64,000 nucleotides of DNA from JAAUTG01 sp964458705 (GTDB lineage Bacteria; Bacteroidota; Bacteroidia; Chitinophagales; Saprospiraceae), in contig CAYWKD010000014.1 in the NCBI GenBank assembly GCA_964458705.1, positions 1 to 64,000 of the forward strand, written 5' to 3'. A program made the position numbers and the translations under genes. Position 1 is the stretch's first letter. Each line of letters opens with the position of its first letter. Below, piece by piece: positions 35,769 through 44,002 of the stretch. The notes beneath the pieces were generated by a model, which was given only the letters and a program-made list of their open reading frames with translations, was not told the DNA's origin and made no database searches.

Positions 35769-35966
35769 CTATTCTTCTTCAACTTTCTTCTTTTCTTCTA
35801 CTTCGCGCATTCCTTCTTTAATCTCTCCTTCAATAGAAGAACGAGCATTGTTGAATTCTTTGATTCCTTTACCTAGACCTCTCATCAATTCAGGAATCTT
35901 CCGACCACCAAATAACAATAAGACCACAAATACAATGATGATCCATTCCATTCCTCCTGGTAACAT
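35769..35966 (-). CDS. tatA: Twin-arginine translocase subunit TatA/TatE-like
   Basis: The 65-residue protein has the TatA layout: one membrane helix (WIIIVFVVLLLFGG) ending at the hinge motif FGGRKIPELMRGLGKGIKEF, then an amphipathic helix and a charged tail. TatA forms the pore of the Tat system that exports folded proteins. A second TatA-like gene lies 81 bp upstream on the same strand. No tatC is in the window. The start could be ATG 35966 or the internal ATG at 35951 (MEWIIIVF), which gives the more usual N-terminal length. Confidence 0.88.
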   Translation of the reverse strand: MLPGGMEWIIIVFVVLLLFGGRKIPELMRGLGKGIKEFNNARSSIEGEIKEGMREVEEKKKVEEE

Positions 35967-36047
35967 AATTTACTAATTTTACTGCGTAAAGCTAATGGAT
36001 AGATGAATTTATTACACTCTATCCGCTAAGTAATACTTTACTCGTTA

Positions 36048-36302
36048 TTAAATAATTTCTTCGTTCGATTGAGTACTTGACTTCTCCGTCTCTTTACTTT
36101 TGCGTTCTTTGAGTTCCGCTTCTCTCATACCCTCTCTTAGTTCTCTTTGTACAGTAGCTTTTGCATTGTTAAATTCGCGCATGAATTTCCCAACACCACG
36201 CATTAATTCAGGTAACTTATCACTACCAAATAGTAGTAACACTACAAGTACAACTACAATAATCTCTCCACCACTGAAACTAAACAACCAAGTCGTTGCC
36301 AT
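36048..36302 (-). CDS. tatA: Twin-arginine translocase subunit TatA/TatB-like
   Basis: The 84-residue protein has one membrane helix (GEIIVVVLVVLLLFGSDKLPELMRGVGKFMREFNNAKATVQRELREG) with the FGxxKLPELxR hinge of TatA/B. A charged, Ser/Thr/Glu-rich tail follows. It is probably co-transcribed with the shorter TatA-like gene 81 bp downstream. Having two paralogues in tandem suggests that one has a TatA-like and the other a TatB-like role, but sequence alone does not settle which. Start ATG 36302. Confidence 0.86.
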   Translation of the reverse strand: MATTWLFSFSGGEIIVVVLVVLLLFGSDKLPELMRGVGKFMREFNNAKATVQRELREGMREAELKERKSKETEKSSTQSNEEII

Positions 36303-36537
36303 AATTTGTTTTTTTCTCTGACTACTAAGATAACACTTCTTATCTACAAGTTGTCAAGAGACAGTGTAAAAAAATAATTTACAGCTATTAAATACTCCAT
36401 ATTGACCAGCCTAGTAATTACCGATTAAGTGTGATAAGTAGTTGTGAATATTGCGGCTTGAAGTCAAAAGAGCAGAACCTTCTCTTGAGGAAGCAAACAA
36501 TTAATGTAAACTTAACATAAAAACAAAAGTTTTTTCG

Positions 36538-36613
36538 CAACTTTGTAAATAATTGGAACATAATCTTTTATCATTTTGATGGAGGCTATATTCAGCGTAT
36601 AGCCTCTTTTTTA
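36538..36613 (+). ncRNA. Candidate small RNA ending in an intrinsic terminator
   Basis: A -7-like element CAACTTTG (36538-36545; no good -33 match) is followed about 35 nt later by the hairpin GAGGCTATA-ttcagcg-TATAGCCTC and TTTTTT (36582-36612). The flanking genes are both on the minus strand, so this plus-strand terminator has no protein gene to serve. The transcript would be about 60 nt and would overlap the stop codon of the methyltransferase gene in antisense. The remainder of the 36303-36610 gap shows nothing else. Confidence 0.4.
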
Positions 36614-37099
36614 TCCAAACAAACTTCCCTGCTTAGAAAAGCTCATTGGATTCTCCAATTCAAGTAGCTTTCGTTTCATTTCTAAACCATAAAAGTATCC
36701 TTGCAAGTTTCCATTCTTTGCAACAACACGATGACAAGGAACAATGATTGCAATAGGATTATTCTTATTAGCTAATCCAACTGCTCGAACAGCTTTCGGG
36801 TTATTGAGTCGTTCTGCAATCTTAGAATATGAAGTCGTATGACCGTAAGGTATTTTCAACAATTCTCGCCAAACTTGCTGATTAAACTTAGATTTCCCCT
36901 CCCAGTCCAACTTTAGATCAAAAATGCGTCGTTTCCCCTGAAAATACTCCTTCAACTGCTCCGCACAATCCCATAAAAATGGAGGAACGTACAAGTCTGC
37001 CTTGCTGTATTCTACCAATTTTACTTGCTGGACACCTCGCCCACTACCTGTAATTTTGAAATGACCAAAAGATGTTTTAATATAGGTAGTTGACAACAT
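36611..37099 (-). CDS. ogt: Methylated-DNA--protein-cysteine S-methyltransferase
   Basis: The 162-residue protein has the MGMT/Ogt active-site motif IIVPCHRVVAKNGNLQGYFYGLEMKRKLLELE, with the acceptor cysteine in PCHRV. The helix-turn-helix region FNQQVWRELLKIPYGHTTSYSKIAERLNNPKAVRAVGLANKNNPIAI carries the arginine finger (RAVG). It removes alkyl groups from O6-alkylguanine irreversibly onto itself. There is no Ada N-terminal regulatory domain, so it is the Ogt form. It is monocistronic, upstream of the tatA pair on the same strand. Confidence 0.95.
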   Translation of the reverse strand: MLSTTYIKTSFGHFKITGSGRGVQQVKLVEYSKADLYVPPFLWDCAEQLKEYFQGKRRIFDLKLDWEGKSKFNQQVWRELLKIPYGHTTSYSKIAERLNNPKAVRAVGLANKNNPIAIIVPCHRVVAKNGNLQGYFYGLEMKRKLLELENPMSFSKQGSLFG

Positions 37100-37321
37100 G
37101 ATTTCTTTTTCAAAGCAAATTTACAAGACAAATGCAAGATTGTCAATATGCAGAACTTAATTTTAAAAAGATACAGATGGCTCGAAATTGATCTTATCAC
37201 TATCTACAAAAGCGTAATGTAAAAAAAATATTAACTTGCAGCCGTTTGTATCTTTATTATTGCAAATGTTGAGCTATAATTGTGGATAATTATATTCTAA
37301 GCAAAAAACATATTCAATTCT

Positions 37322-38914
37322 ATGAAAAAATCCATTTTAGTAATCATACTTACTTTGATAGCACCTCTTTTGATGTTTAGTCAAGAGAAAGGGTTAGATG
37401 AAAAAATTAATGAAGCATTTACGCCCATTTCCAATTGGTTTCAGAGTATCATTTTCTTTCAAATTGCAGGTGTTCCGTTTGTAGTCATCCTTCTGGTGGT
37501 AGGCGCAACCTTTTTTACGCTGTACTTTGGGTTTATCAACATTCGTAAATTTCCATTATCGATTAGTATTGTGCGAGGAAAATATGACGAACTTGACCAC
37601 CACAGTGCAGACAAGGCAGAGGTGAATATTGTCAGTGGCGATATAGTAGATACGATAAAAGACGAAAGTAAAGATGGAGAAGTTACCCATTTTCAAGCCT
37701 TGGCAACTGCCGTTTCAGGAACGGTGGGCTTGGGGAATATAGCAGGTGTAGCATTAGCAATTGCACTCGGTGGACCGGGGGCTACTTTCTGGATGATTGT
37801 TTGTGGCATTCTAGGAATGTCCACGAAATTTGTTGAATGTACTCTTGGTGTAAAATATCGTGATATTGGAGAAGATGGAACGGTTTATGGAGGACCGATG
37901 TATTATTTAACAAAAGGGCTAAAGGAACGTGGATTCACGGGGCTAGGAAAAGTACTCGCAGTTATATTTTCTATTCTAGCAATTGGAGGTTCTTTTGGTG
38001 GTGGAAATATGGCGCAATCCAATCAAGCAGCAAGCCAACTAGCGGATTTATTAGGTATGCAAAGTGGTTCTTCTGGTACTATTATTGGTGTTGTGTTAGC
38101 CATAATAGTTGGATTGGTGATTATTGGTGGCATCAAGCGTATTGCTGCTGTAACAGAAAAAGTTGTACCAATAATGGCAGTTACTTATGTAGCAGCTTGT
38201 TTATTCATCATCTTTAGCAATATTTCCTACGTAGATGATGCCTTTGGTCTGATCTTTACGCAGGCATTTACCCCACAGGCAGGTCTAGGTGGTTTATTTG
38301 GTGTATTAATTACGGGATTTAGAAGAGCTGCCTTTTCTAACGAAGCGGGAGCGGGTTCTGCTGCAATTGCTCACTCGGCGGTAAAAACAAAGTTCGCTGC
38401 ATCAGAAGGTTTAGTTGCTTTAATGGAGCCGTTCATTGATACAGTTGTTATCTGCACAATGACAGCATTGGTGATTATTATGTACAACAGTGGTGGCGTT
38501 TTTGAGTATGGAAGTGGTTCTGGTACTGGCGTATTGATAAATGGAGAAGAAATAGAAGGCGCTGTATTAACATCAATGGCTTTTGAAAGCACAATTCCTT
38601 GGTTTCCTGTAATACTGACCATTGCAATTATTTTATTTGCGATCTCTACTATGATTTCTTGGTCTTATTATGGCTCTCAAGCATGGATGTACTTATTCGG
38701 TAAAAGCAAGACAACTGACTTGATATACAAAGTTATCTTCTGTATTTTTATAGTCATAGGAGCTGGAGCAAGTATGGACTCTGTTTGGGGCTTCTCTGAT
38801 GCTATGATCTTGGGGCTTGTTTTTCCAAATATGATTGGTCTTTTCATACTATTTCCTAAAGTTAAAGAGGAACTAAACAGGTATTTGTCAGCCATAAAAT
38901 CAAACAAAGTGTAA
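37322..38914 (+). CDS. Sodium:alanine/glycine symporter (AGCS family)
   Basis: The 530-residue membrane protein is led by a signal-like stretch (residues 1-20), then the AGCS core: FFTLYFGFINIRKFPLSISIVRGKYD, ALATAVSGTVGLGNIAGVALAIALGGPGATFWMIVCGILGMSTKFVECTLGVKYR (family signature), and about ten helices up to the C-terminus. AGCS proteins import alanine or glycine with Na+. The extra N-terminal hydrophobic segment and ~50-residue charged insert near 80-115 are typical of Bacteroidota members. It ends with its own terminator. Confidence 0.93.
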   Translation: MKKSILVIILTLIAPLLMFSQEKGLDEKINEAFTPISNWFQSIIFFQIAGVPFVVILLVVGATFFTLYFGFINIRKFPLSISIVRGKYDELDHHSADKAEVNIVSGDIVDTIKDESKDGEVTHFQALATAVSGTVGLGNIAGVALAIALGGPGATFWMIVCGILGMSTKFVECTLGVKYRDIGEDGTVYGGPMYYLTKGLKERGFTGLGKVLAVIFSILAIGGSFGGGNMAQSNQAASQLADLLGMQSGSSGTIIGVVLAIIVGLVIIGGIKRIAAVTEKVVPIMAVTYVAACLFIIFSNISYVDDAFGLIFTQAFTPQAGLGGLFGVLITGFRRAAFSNEAGAGSAAIAHSAVKTKFAASEGLVALMEPFIDTVVICTMTALVIIMYNSGGVFEYGSGSGTGVLINGEEIEGAVLTSMAFESTIPWFPVILTIAIILFAISTMISWSYYGSQAWMYLFGKSKTTDLIYKVIFCIFIVIGAGASMDSVWGFSDAMILGLVFPNMIGLFILFPKVKEELNRYLSAIKSNKV

Positions 38915-38928
38915 TTAGCTTTTAATCT

Positions 38929-38973
38929 GGGCAGTGGAACTGGATACAATTCATTCACTCCACTGCCCTTTTT
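38929..38973 (+). terminator. Intrinsic terminator of the alanine symporter gene
   Basis: GGGCAGTGG (38929-38937) and CCACTGCCC (38960-38968) form a 9-bp GC-rich stem followed by TTTTT. It overlaps an in-frame GTG (38934) of the next reading frame, which rules out that GTG as a start. Confidence 0.85.
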
Positions 38974-38990
38974 CAAAATTATATAATGAA

Positions 38991-39539
38991 ATGAATAGAC
39001 GAAGGGCTTTATCTACCATATCAATAGTTGCTGGAGGCGGTATGGCAATTCCCTCTTCCTTCCTATCTTCTTGTCGTTCAGAAGACTACACACCTGTATT
39101 TTTTAGCCCTAATGATTTGATGCTATTACGGGAAATAGCCGAAACAATTTTACCTGCAACGAGTGACACTCCAGGAGCTGGTGAATCAGGTGCTGCTAAT
39201 TTCATAGATATTTATGTGGCAGATTGCTATGGCTCAACGCAGCAAGTCCAACTTGAAAATGGTTTGATTGATCTCAAAAAGCAATGCAAAAGCCGCTTTG
39301 GTCGCTCTTTTCTTCAACTAACAAATCTACAAAAGCACGATTATATAACTGCTGTGGACAAGGCGGCAAGCGAAGGAACAATAGCTTATGATTATTTCAT
39401 AGCACTAAAAAATCTTGTTCTATTTGCTTATTTTACCTCCGAGATAGGAGCTACGCAAGCTCTGCGCTACTTGCCTATTCCCGGTAAATATATAGGCGAT
39501 TACCCGCTCAAAAGAGGCGACAAAATATGGGCTTTATAA
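38991..39539 (+). CDS. Gluconate 2-dehydrogenase subunit 3 family lipoprotein
   Basis: The 182-residue protein begins MNRRRALSTISIVAGGGMAIPSSFLSSC: a twin-arginine-like signal with a lipobox (LSSC), so it may leave the cell folded by Tat and become lipid-anchored. The mature part (LMLLREIAETILPATSDTPGAGESGAANFIDIYVADCY) is the Gluconate_2-dh3 family. This small subunit accompanies membrane-linked GMC flavin dehydrogenases, probably as a folding or export partner. The FAD subunit follows 12 bp downstream. ATG 38991 lies just after the upstream terminator. Confidence 0.88.
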   Translation: MNRRRALSTISIVAGGGMAIPSSFLSSCRSEDYTPVFFSPNDLMLLREIAETILPATSDTPGAGESGAANFIDIYVADCYGSTQQVQLENGLIDLKKQCKSRFGRSFLQLTNLQKHDYITAVDKAASEGTIAYDYFIALKNLVLFAYFTSEIGATQALRYLPIPGKYIGDYPLKRGDKIWAL

Positions 39540-39551
39540 ACGAAAAAGGTT

Positions 39552-41264
39552 ATGCAATCAAAAGATACAACAAAAACAGATGCTAACACTTTTGATGCCA
39601 TTGTCGTAGGTTCTGGCATCAGTGGAGGATGGGCAGCGAAGGAGCTTTGTGAGAAAGGGCTCCGGACGCTTGTACTTGAGCGCGGGCGAGACGTCAAGCA
39701 TGGAAACTACCCAACAGCTATGCTGAATCCTTGGGATTTTCCACATCGCAACCGTCTAACGTATGAAATGAAGCAGACAAATCCCATTGCTGACCGCTGC
39801 TATGCTTTTGATGAATCCACACAGCACTTCTTTGTGAAAGATCAGGAACATCCCTACATTCAGGAAAAGCCTTTTGATTGGATACGTGGTTACCAAGTAG
39901 GAGGCAAATCTTTGATATGGGCTCGCCAAACACAGCGATGGAGCAAGTATGAATTCGATAACCCTACCAAATACGGCTATGCGACGGACTGGAGTATTGG
40001 CTATACCGACTTAGCAGATTGGTACAGCTATGTAGAAAAATTTGTTGGCATCAGCGGAAATAAGGATGGGCTGGACACGCTACCAGATGGCGAATTTTTA
40101 CCAGCCTGGGAGATGAACGCCACAGAAAAAGAAATGTCCGAAGCGATCAATCAATATTATAAAGACCGATTTGCTATCATTGGACGCTGCGCTCATCTAA
40201 CACAACCGAACCCCATTCATTTAGAGCAAGGAAGAGGACAGTGTCAAGCTAGAAATCTTTGCTATCGGGGTTGTCCTTATGGTGCTTACTTTAGCTCCAA
40301 TTCTTCTACGTTGCCTTGGGCAGAGCGGACAGGCAATCTAACGCTAAGACCAGATTCAGTAGTGCATTCTATTTTGTATGATGCCACTCAACAAAAAGCA
40401 GTTGGCGTTAAAGTAGTAGATCGCTTGACGAAAGAACCGCATTATTTTTATGCAGATATTATTTTTCTAAACGCCGCAACACTCAACACAAATCTCATTT
40501 TACTCAACTCCGTCTCTGAGCGATTCCCAAATGGGCTAGGTAATGACAACGGTTTACTCGGTAAGTACATTGCGTTTCACAACTATCGCGGAACCCTCAC
40601 CGCAGAACGTAGTGGAAACTCGGACAGTTATTATTATGGACGCCGACCCACATCTATCGTGATCCCGAACTTTAGAAATGTGCAACAACAAGAGACAGAC
40701 TTTAAAGGAGGCTACATGACCTTTTTTACAGCAGCACGGACAGGATGGAATAGACCAGTAGAAGGCGAACAAATCGGCGCAGCATTTAAGAAGAAAATCA
40801 CTCAGCCTGGCGGTTGGAGCGTTTACATGATGATGCAAGGCGAAACGATTCCTAAAGCCTCCAATCACGTTCGACTTAGTACTACAAAGCAGGACGAGTG
40901 GGGTATGCCGCTACTCATCACAGCAATTGATTACGATGAGAACGATGAGCTACTGCTGCAAGACTTTTTCAACGAAGGGGAGAAGATGCTTGAGGTAGCA
41001 GGTTGCTCTAACATTCAACGCCATGATAGTCAGCAAGCCCCAGGCTTGGATATTCATGTGATGGGTGGTGTAAAAATGGGGAAAGATCCTAAAACCTCAT
41101 TGGTCAATCAATGGAATCAGTTACATAGTTGCAAGAATGTCTTTGTTACGGATGGTGCTTGCATGACGACGACAGGTGTCCAAAATCCATCGTTAACTTT
41201 TATGGCAATCACTGCCAGAGCAGCAAATTATGCCATAGATGCTCGTAAATCTGGGCTACTCTAA
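39552..41264 (+). CDS. GMC oxidoreductase, gluconate-2-dehydrogenase-like FAD subunit
   Basis: The 570-residue flavoprotein has the N-terminal FAD-binding Rossmann motif VVGSGISGGWAAKELCEKGLRTLVLERG and GGKSLIWARQTQRWSKYEF. A cysteine cluster around CQARNLCYRGCPYGAYFSSNS is seen in the gluconate-dehydrogenase-like branch. The C-terminal GMC_oxred_C region holds the catalytic histidine segment (DIHVMGGVKMG, then TDGACMTTTGVQNPSLTFMAITARAANYA). It oxidises a sugar or alcohol; the acceptor is probably a membrane cytochrome, but no cytochrome c subunit is adjacent. It has no signal peptide and is probably exported in complex with the Tat-like small subunit encoded just upstream. Confidence 0.9.
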   Translation: MQSKDTTKTDANTFDAIVVGSGISGGWAAKELCEKGLRTLVLERGRDVKHGNYPTAMLNPWDFPHRNRLTYEMKQTNPIADRCYAFDESTQHFFVKDQEHPYIQEKPFDWIRGYQVGGKSLIWARQTQRWSKYEFDNPTKYGYATDWSIGYTDLADWYSYVEKFVGISGNKDGLDTLPDGEFLPAWEMNATEKEMSEAINQYYKDRFAIIGRCAHLTQPNPIHLEQGRGQCQARNLCYRGCPYGAYFSSNSSTLPWAERTGNLTLRPDSVVHSILYDATQQKAVGVKVVDRLTKEPHYFYADIIFLNAATLNTNLILLNSVSERFPNGLGNDNGLLGKYIAFHNYRGTLTAERSGNSDSYYYGRRPTSIVIPNFRNVQQQETDFKGGYMTFFTAARTGWNRPVEGEQIGAAFKKKITQPGGWSVYMMMQGETIPKASNHVRLSTTKQDEWGMPLLITAIDYDENDELLLQDFFNEGEKMLEVAGCSNIQRHDSQQAPGLDIHVMGGVKMGKDPKTSLVNQWNQLHSCKNVFVTDGACMTTTGVQNPSLTFMAITARAANYAIDARKSGLL

Positions 41265-41330
41265 AATAGAAGATGTTGAATCAAGCTATTGCTCTATTAG
41301 ATGCACTATTTCAGTTAAAATAAACAGTAA

Positions 41331-42230
41331 ATGCTACAACAGTACAATGCAAAAAATGATGATATTCTAGTTTACATCAATGGTGAATTACTGCCGCGCG
41401 AAGCAGCAAAAATATCTGTTTTTGACAGTGTAGTGCAAGGTGGAGATGCTGTTTGGGAGGGACTAAGAGTTTATGAAGGTCGCATTTTCTCATTGGATCA
41501 CCACCTAGAGCGACTCCAAAACTCAGCTCATGCACTTGCATTCAAGAATATTCCAAGCAATGAGGAAGTAAAAGACGCATTGTTCCAAACATTGGAAGCC
41601 AACAAAATGAAAGATGGTGTCCACATTCGTTTGACGCTCACGAGAGGCGAAAAAATCACCTCAGGCATGGACCCTCGACTAAATCAGTTTGGCTGCACGC
41701 TAATTATTCTAGCAGAGTGGAAACCTCCTGTTTATCCGCCTTCTATTACCTTGATAACAAGTTCTATTAGAAGAAATTCTCCAATTTTCTTAGACTCCAA
41801 AATTCATCATAACAATTTACTTAACAATATTTTAGCCAAGATAGAAGCCAATCATGCAGGTGCAGATGCTGGCATTATGTTGGATAAAGATGGCTATGTA
41901 GCAGAAGCTAATGGTGTAAATTTGTTCATGATTTATAAAGGAATTGTTTATACACCTCATGCTGATAGCTGCCTACCAGGTATCACGAGAGGTTTGATTA
42001 TAGAACTTTGTAAAGCAAACGGTATTCCTGTAAAAGAAAAAAGACTCTCTGTAACGGAATTTTATGTAGCTGATGAAGTATTCACCACCGGCACAATGGG
42101 CGAACTAACAAAAGTTCATGAAATAGATGGTCGCATTATTCGAAATAAATCAGCTATTTCCTTGCTAGATCAGTTAAATAACTTGTTTTTAGCAGAAACA
42201 AAAACAGCAGGAACACCTCTTCCATTTTAG
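41331..42230 (+). CDS. Class IV (BCAT/DAAT-like) aminotransferase
   Basis: The 299-residue PLP enzyme has the fold-type IV pattern: YINGELLPREAAKISVFDSVVQGGDAVWEGLRVYEGRIFSLDHHLERL, the PLP lysine in LDSKIHHNNLLNNILAKIEA, and the phosphate-binding glutamate region DGYVAEANGVNLFMI and GITRGLIIELC. Members are branched-chain aminotransferases, D-amino-acid aminotransferases or aminodeoxychorismate lyases; the KIHHNNLLNNILAK loop leans toward the DAAT-like group, so IlvE cannot be asserted. It has its own ATG (41331), 66 bp after the GMC gene, and might be co-transcribed with it. Confidence 0.9.
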   Translation: MLQQYNAKNDDILVYINGELLPREAAKISVFDSVVQGGDAVWEGLRVYEGRIFSLDHHLERLQNSAHALAFKNIPSNEEVKDALFQTLEANKMKDGVHIRLTLTRGEKITSGMDPRLNQFGCTLIILAEWKPPVYPPSITLITSSIRRNSPIFLDSKIHHNNLLNNILAKIEANHAGADAGIMLDKDGYVAEANGVNLFMIYKGIVYTPHADSCLPGITRGLIIELCKANGIPVKEKRLSVTEFYVADEVFTTGTMGELTKVHEIDGRIIRNKSAISLLDQLNNLFLAETKTAGTPLPF

Positions 42231-42348
42231 GTTTGAGTGGGTAGATTTGTGTTATAAATATTAATGAATTTCTACCTATGATATAGGGTAGGTTTATGAG
42301 CTTTAAGTTTGGCTATTCAATTAGGAAACTACAACTATTTCAACTTAT

Positions 42349-43923
42349 TCATCGTCCAGTGGCTTGACCACGTTTTCTGCGTTGTGCTTCTTCAACAGAT
42401 ATTCGTTCATTACCATGATAGGCCAATATAAAAACACCCATGAATCCTCTGTGCATCATCTCTTGACGTATCTTATCTGCCTCTTGTAAGGTGCGAATAT
42501 CTCTGATTTGGTATTTATTTCTGTCATCTTCCCAAATGATCTCTACGACGTAAGGAATGTCTTGCCACTTGGCATCAGTGGTTTTGATTTTTGTTCTGGA
42601 AGCAGCCAGTTGCACTCGATATTGAATTGGCATATCCCAATTTATGTTACTGTTTTTTGGTGTACTACTTTTTTTGTTGATGGGCTTATTGATAACTTCT
42701 TTCTTAGGGGTTTGTCCTTTTAGATCAACTTCAATAGTCTCGTGTGTTTCTAATTTTTCTGTTCCAAATTCATCAGAAAAGCTGATGTCGTCAGGATTGA
42801 TTTTTTTGGAAGAATGATAAAAATTAGTTTCACCTTGCACCTCTGGAAGAGTAACAGAAGGTGTCGAAACGCTGTAAGTTGGCGTTGAAGTTGCTTGAGT
42901 AGTTGCTGTAAATTCAGCTGGAATTCTTGTTGATTGCATATCAGCTATGGCAGAATTGGCTTTATCTTCTACTACCTTTTTGTAATCTTGAAAAGCATTA
43001 AAAATAGAGGTCGCCATTAGTTCCTGTCCTGATTGAGTGCTCAAGAAATTTTCCTCTACACGGTTAGTTAGGAAACCTGTTTCTATTAGTACACTCGGCA
43101 TTGTTGTTTCTCGTAGTACGAGAAATCCTGCCTGCTTCACGCCTCTACTTTTTCTTCCTACTTCTGCAAAGTGATGTTCCACTTGCGTTGCAAATAAGAT
43201 ACTTTGTTCTAAAAACGCATTTTGATACATTGAAAGAATAATGTGTCCTTCATTAGAGTTAGGATCAAAGCCATTGTAGGTTTGCTCGTAGTCTTCTTCA
43301 TAAAAGATAGCTGCATTCTCTCGTTTTGCAACGTCTAAATTATCCTCTGCTCTGTGTAATCCTAGAACATAAGTTTCAGAGCCTTGCGTTCCATAGTATC
43401 TGGAAATAGCATTGCAATGAATAGAAATAAACAGATCGGCATGATTGCGATTGGCGATCGCTGCCCGCTCATTCAAAGGAATAAATATGTCTTTATCTCT
43501 AGTCAAGATGACTCGAATATTAGGGTAACGCTCATTAAAATACTCACGAAGTTGTTTGGCTACTGCTAAAGCAATATGTTTTTCTTGACTGTGCGTTCCA
43601 TGGCAGCCAGGGTCTTTTCCACCGTGTCCGGGATCTATTACTACTGTTTTAATTTTGTAGGCTTCATTTGCCATCAAAGTAGCAAGCGGCGAATGGCAAT
43701 TGATGCCTCTATGGTCGTAAAATTGGAAGTTGAACTCTTTTGTAGGCTCACATTCGGAATCTTCCAATAAGGTCATACCTTTGTTGAATGAATGAGTCGC
43801 ACAATCATGACGGGCTTTGATAATATGGCGATTAAGGAATGTAAAGGAAACGTTAAACCAACTGGCATCAGTTTGCGAATAAGAAAAACAAAACGTTAGA
43901 CCAATAAATAATACTCTAATCAT
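42349..43923 (-). CDS. N-acetylmuramoyl-L-alanine amidase with SPOR-like C-terminus
   Basis: The 524-residue protein has a signal peptide and an Amidase_3 domain at about residues 90-320, with zinc ligands in VVIDPGHGGKDPGCHG, the glutamate in SQEKHIALAVAKQL, a histidine in LFISIHCNA, and the catalytic glutamate in VLIETGFLTNRVEE. A Ser/Thr-rich linker leads to a C-terminal domain (MPIQYRVQLAASRTKIKTTDAKWQDIPYVVE... ADKIRQEMMHRGFMGVFILAYHG), a SPOR-like fold that binds denuded septal peptidoglycan. It cleaves the bond between muramic acid and stem peptide during division. It is divergent from lptD. Confidence 0.92.
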   Translation of the reverse strand: MIRVLFIGLTFCFSYSQTDASWFNVSFTFLNRHIIKARHDCATHSFNKGMTLLEDSECEPTKEFNFQFYDHRGINCHSPLATLMANEAYKIKTVVIDPGHGGKDPGCHGTHSQEKHIALAVAKQLREYFNERYPNIRVILTRDKDIFIPLNERAAIANRNHADLFISIHCNAISRYYGTQGSETYVLGLHRAEDNLDVAKRENAAIFYEEDYEQTYNGFDPNSNEGHIILSMYQNAFLEQSILFATQVEHHFAEVGRKSRGVKQAGFLVLRETTMPSVLIETGFLTNRVEENFLSTQSGQELMATSIFNAFQDYKKVVEDKANSAIADMQSTRIPAEFTATTQATSTPTYSVSTPSVTLPEVQGETNFYHSSKKINPDDISFSDEFGTEKLETHETIEVDLKGQTPKKEVINKPINKKSSTPKNSNINWDMPIQYRVQLAASRTKIKTTDAKWQDIPYVVEIIWEDDRNKYQIRDIRTLQEADKIRQEMMHRGFMGVFILAYHGNERISVEEAQRRKRGQATGR

Positions 43924-44002
43924 GGTTTTTAGACTTTGGCTGCTGCTATTTCGATAATATTTAATTGATATAAAAACGATTAATTTCTATCATATTGTGA
44001 AA

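Noticed and set aside
36579..36602. Seven-codon ORF within the 36.5-kb hairpin
   Set aside because: It is formed by the terminator stem itself and needs no translation to explain it.
38934..38990. GTG start giving the gluconate-dehydrogenase small subunit 19 extra residues
   Set aside because: The GTG lies inside the terminator of the preceding gene, and ATG 38991 starts the export signal.
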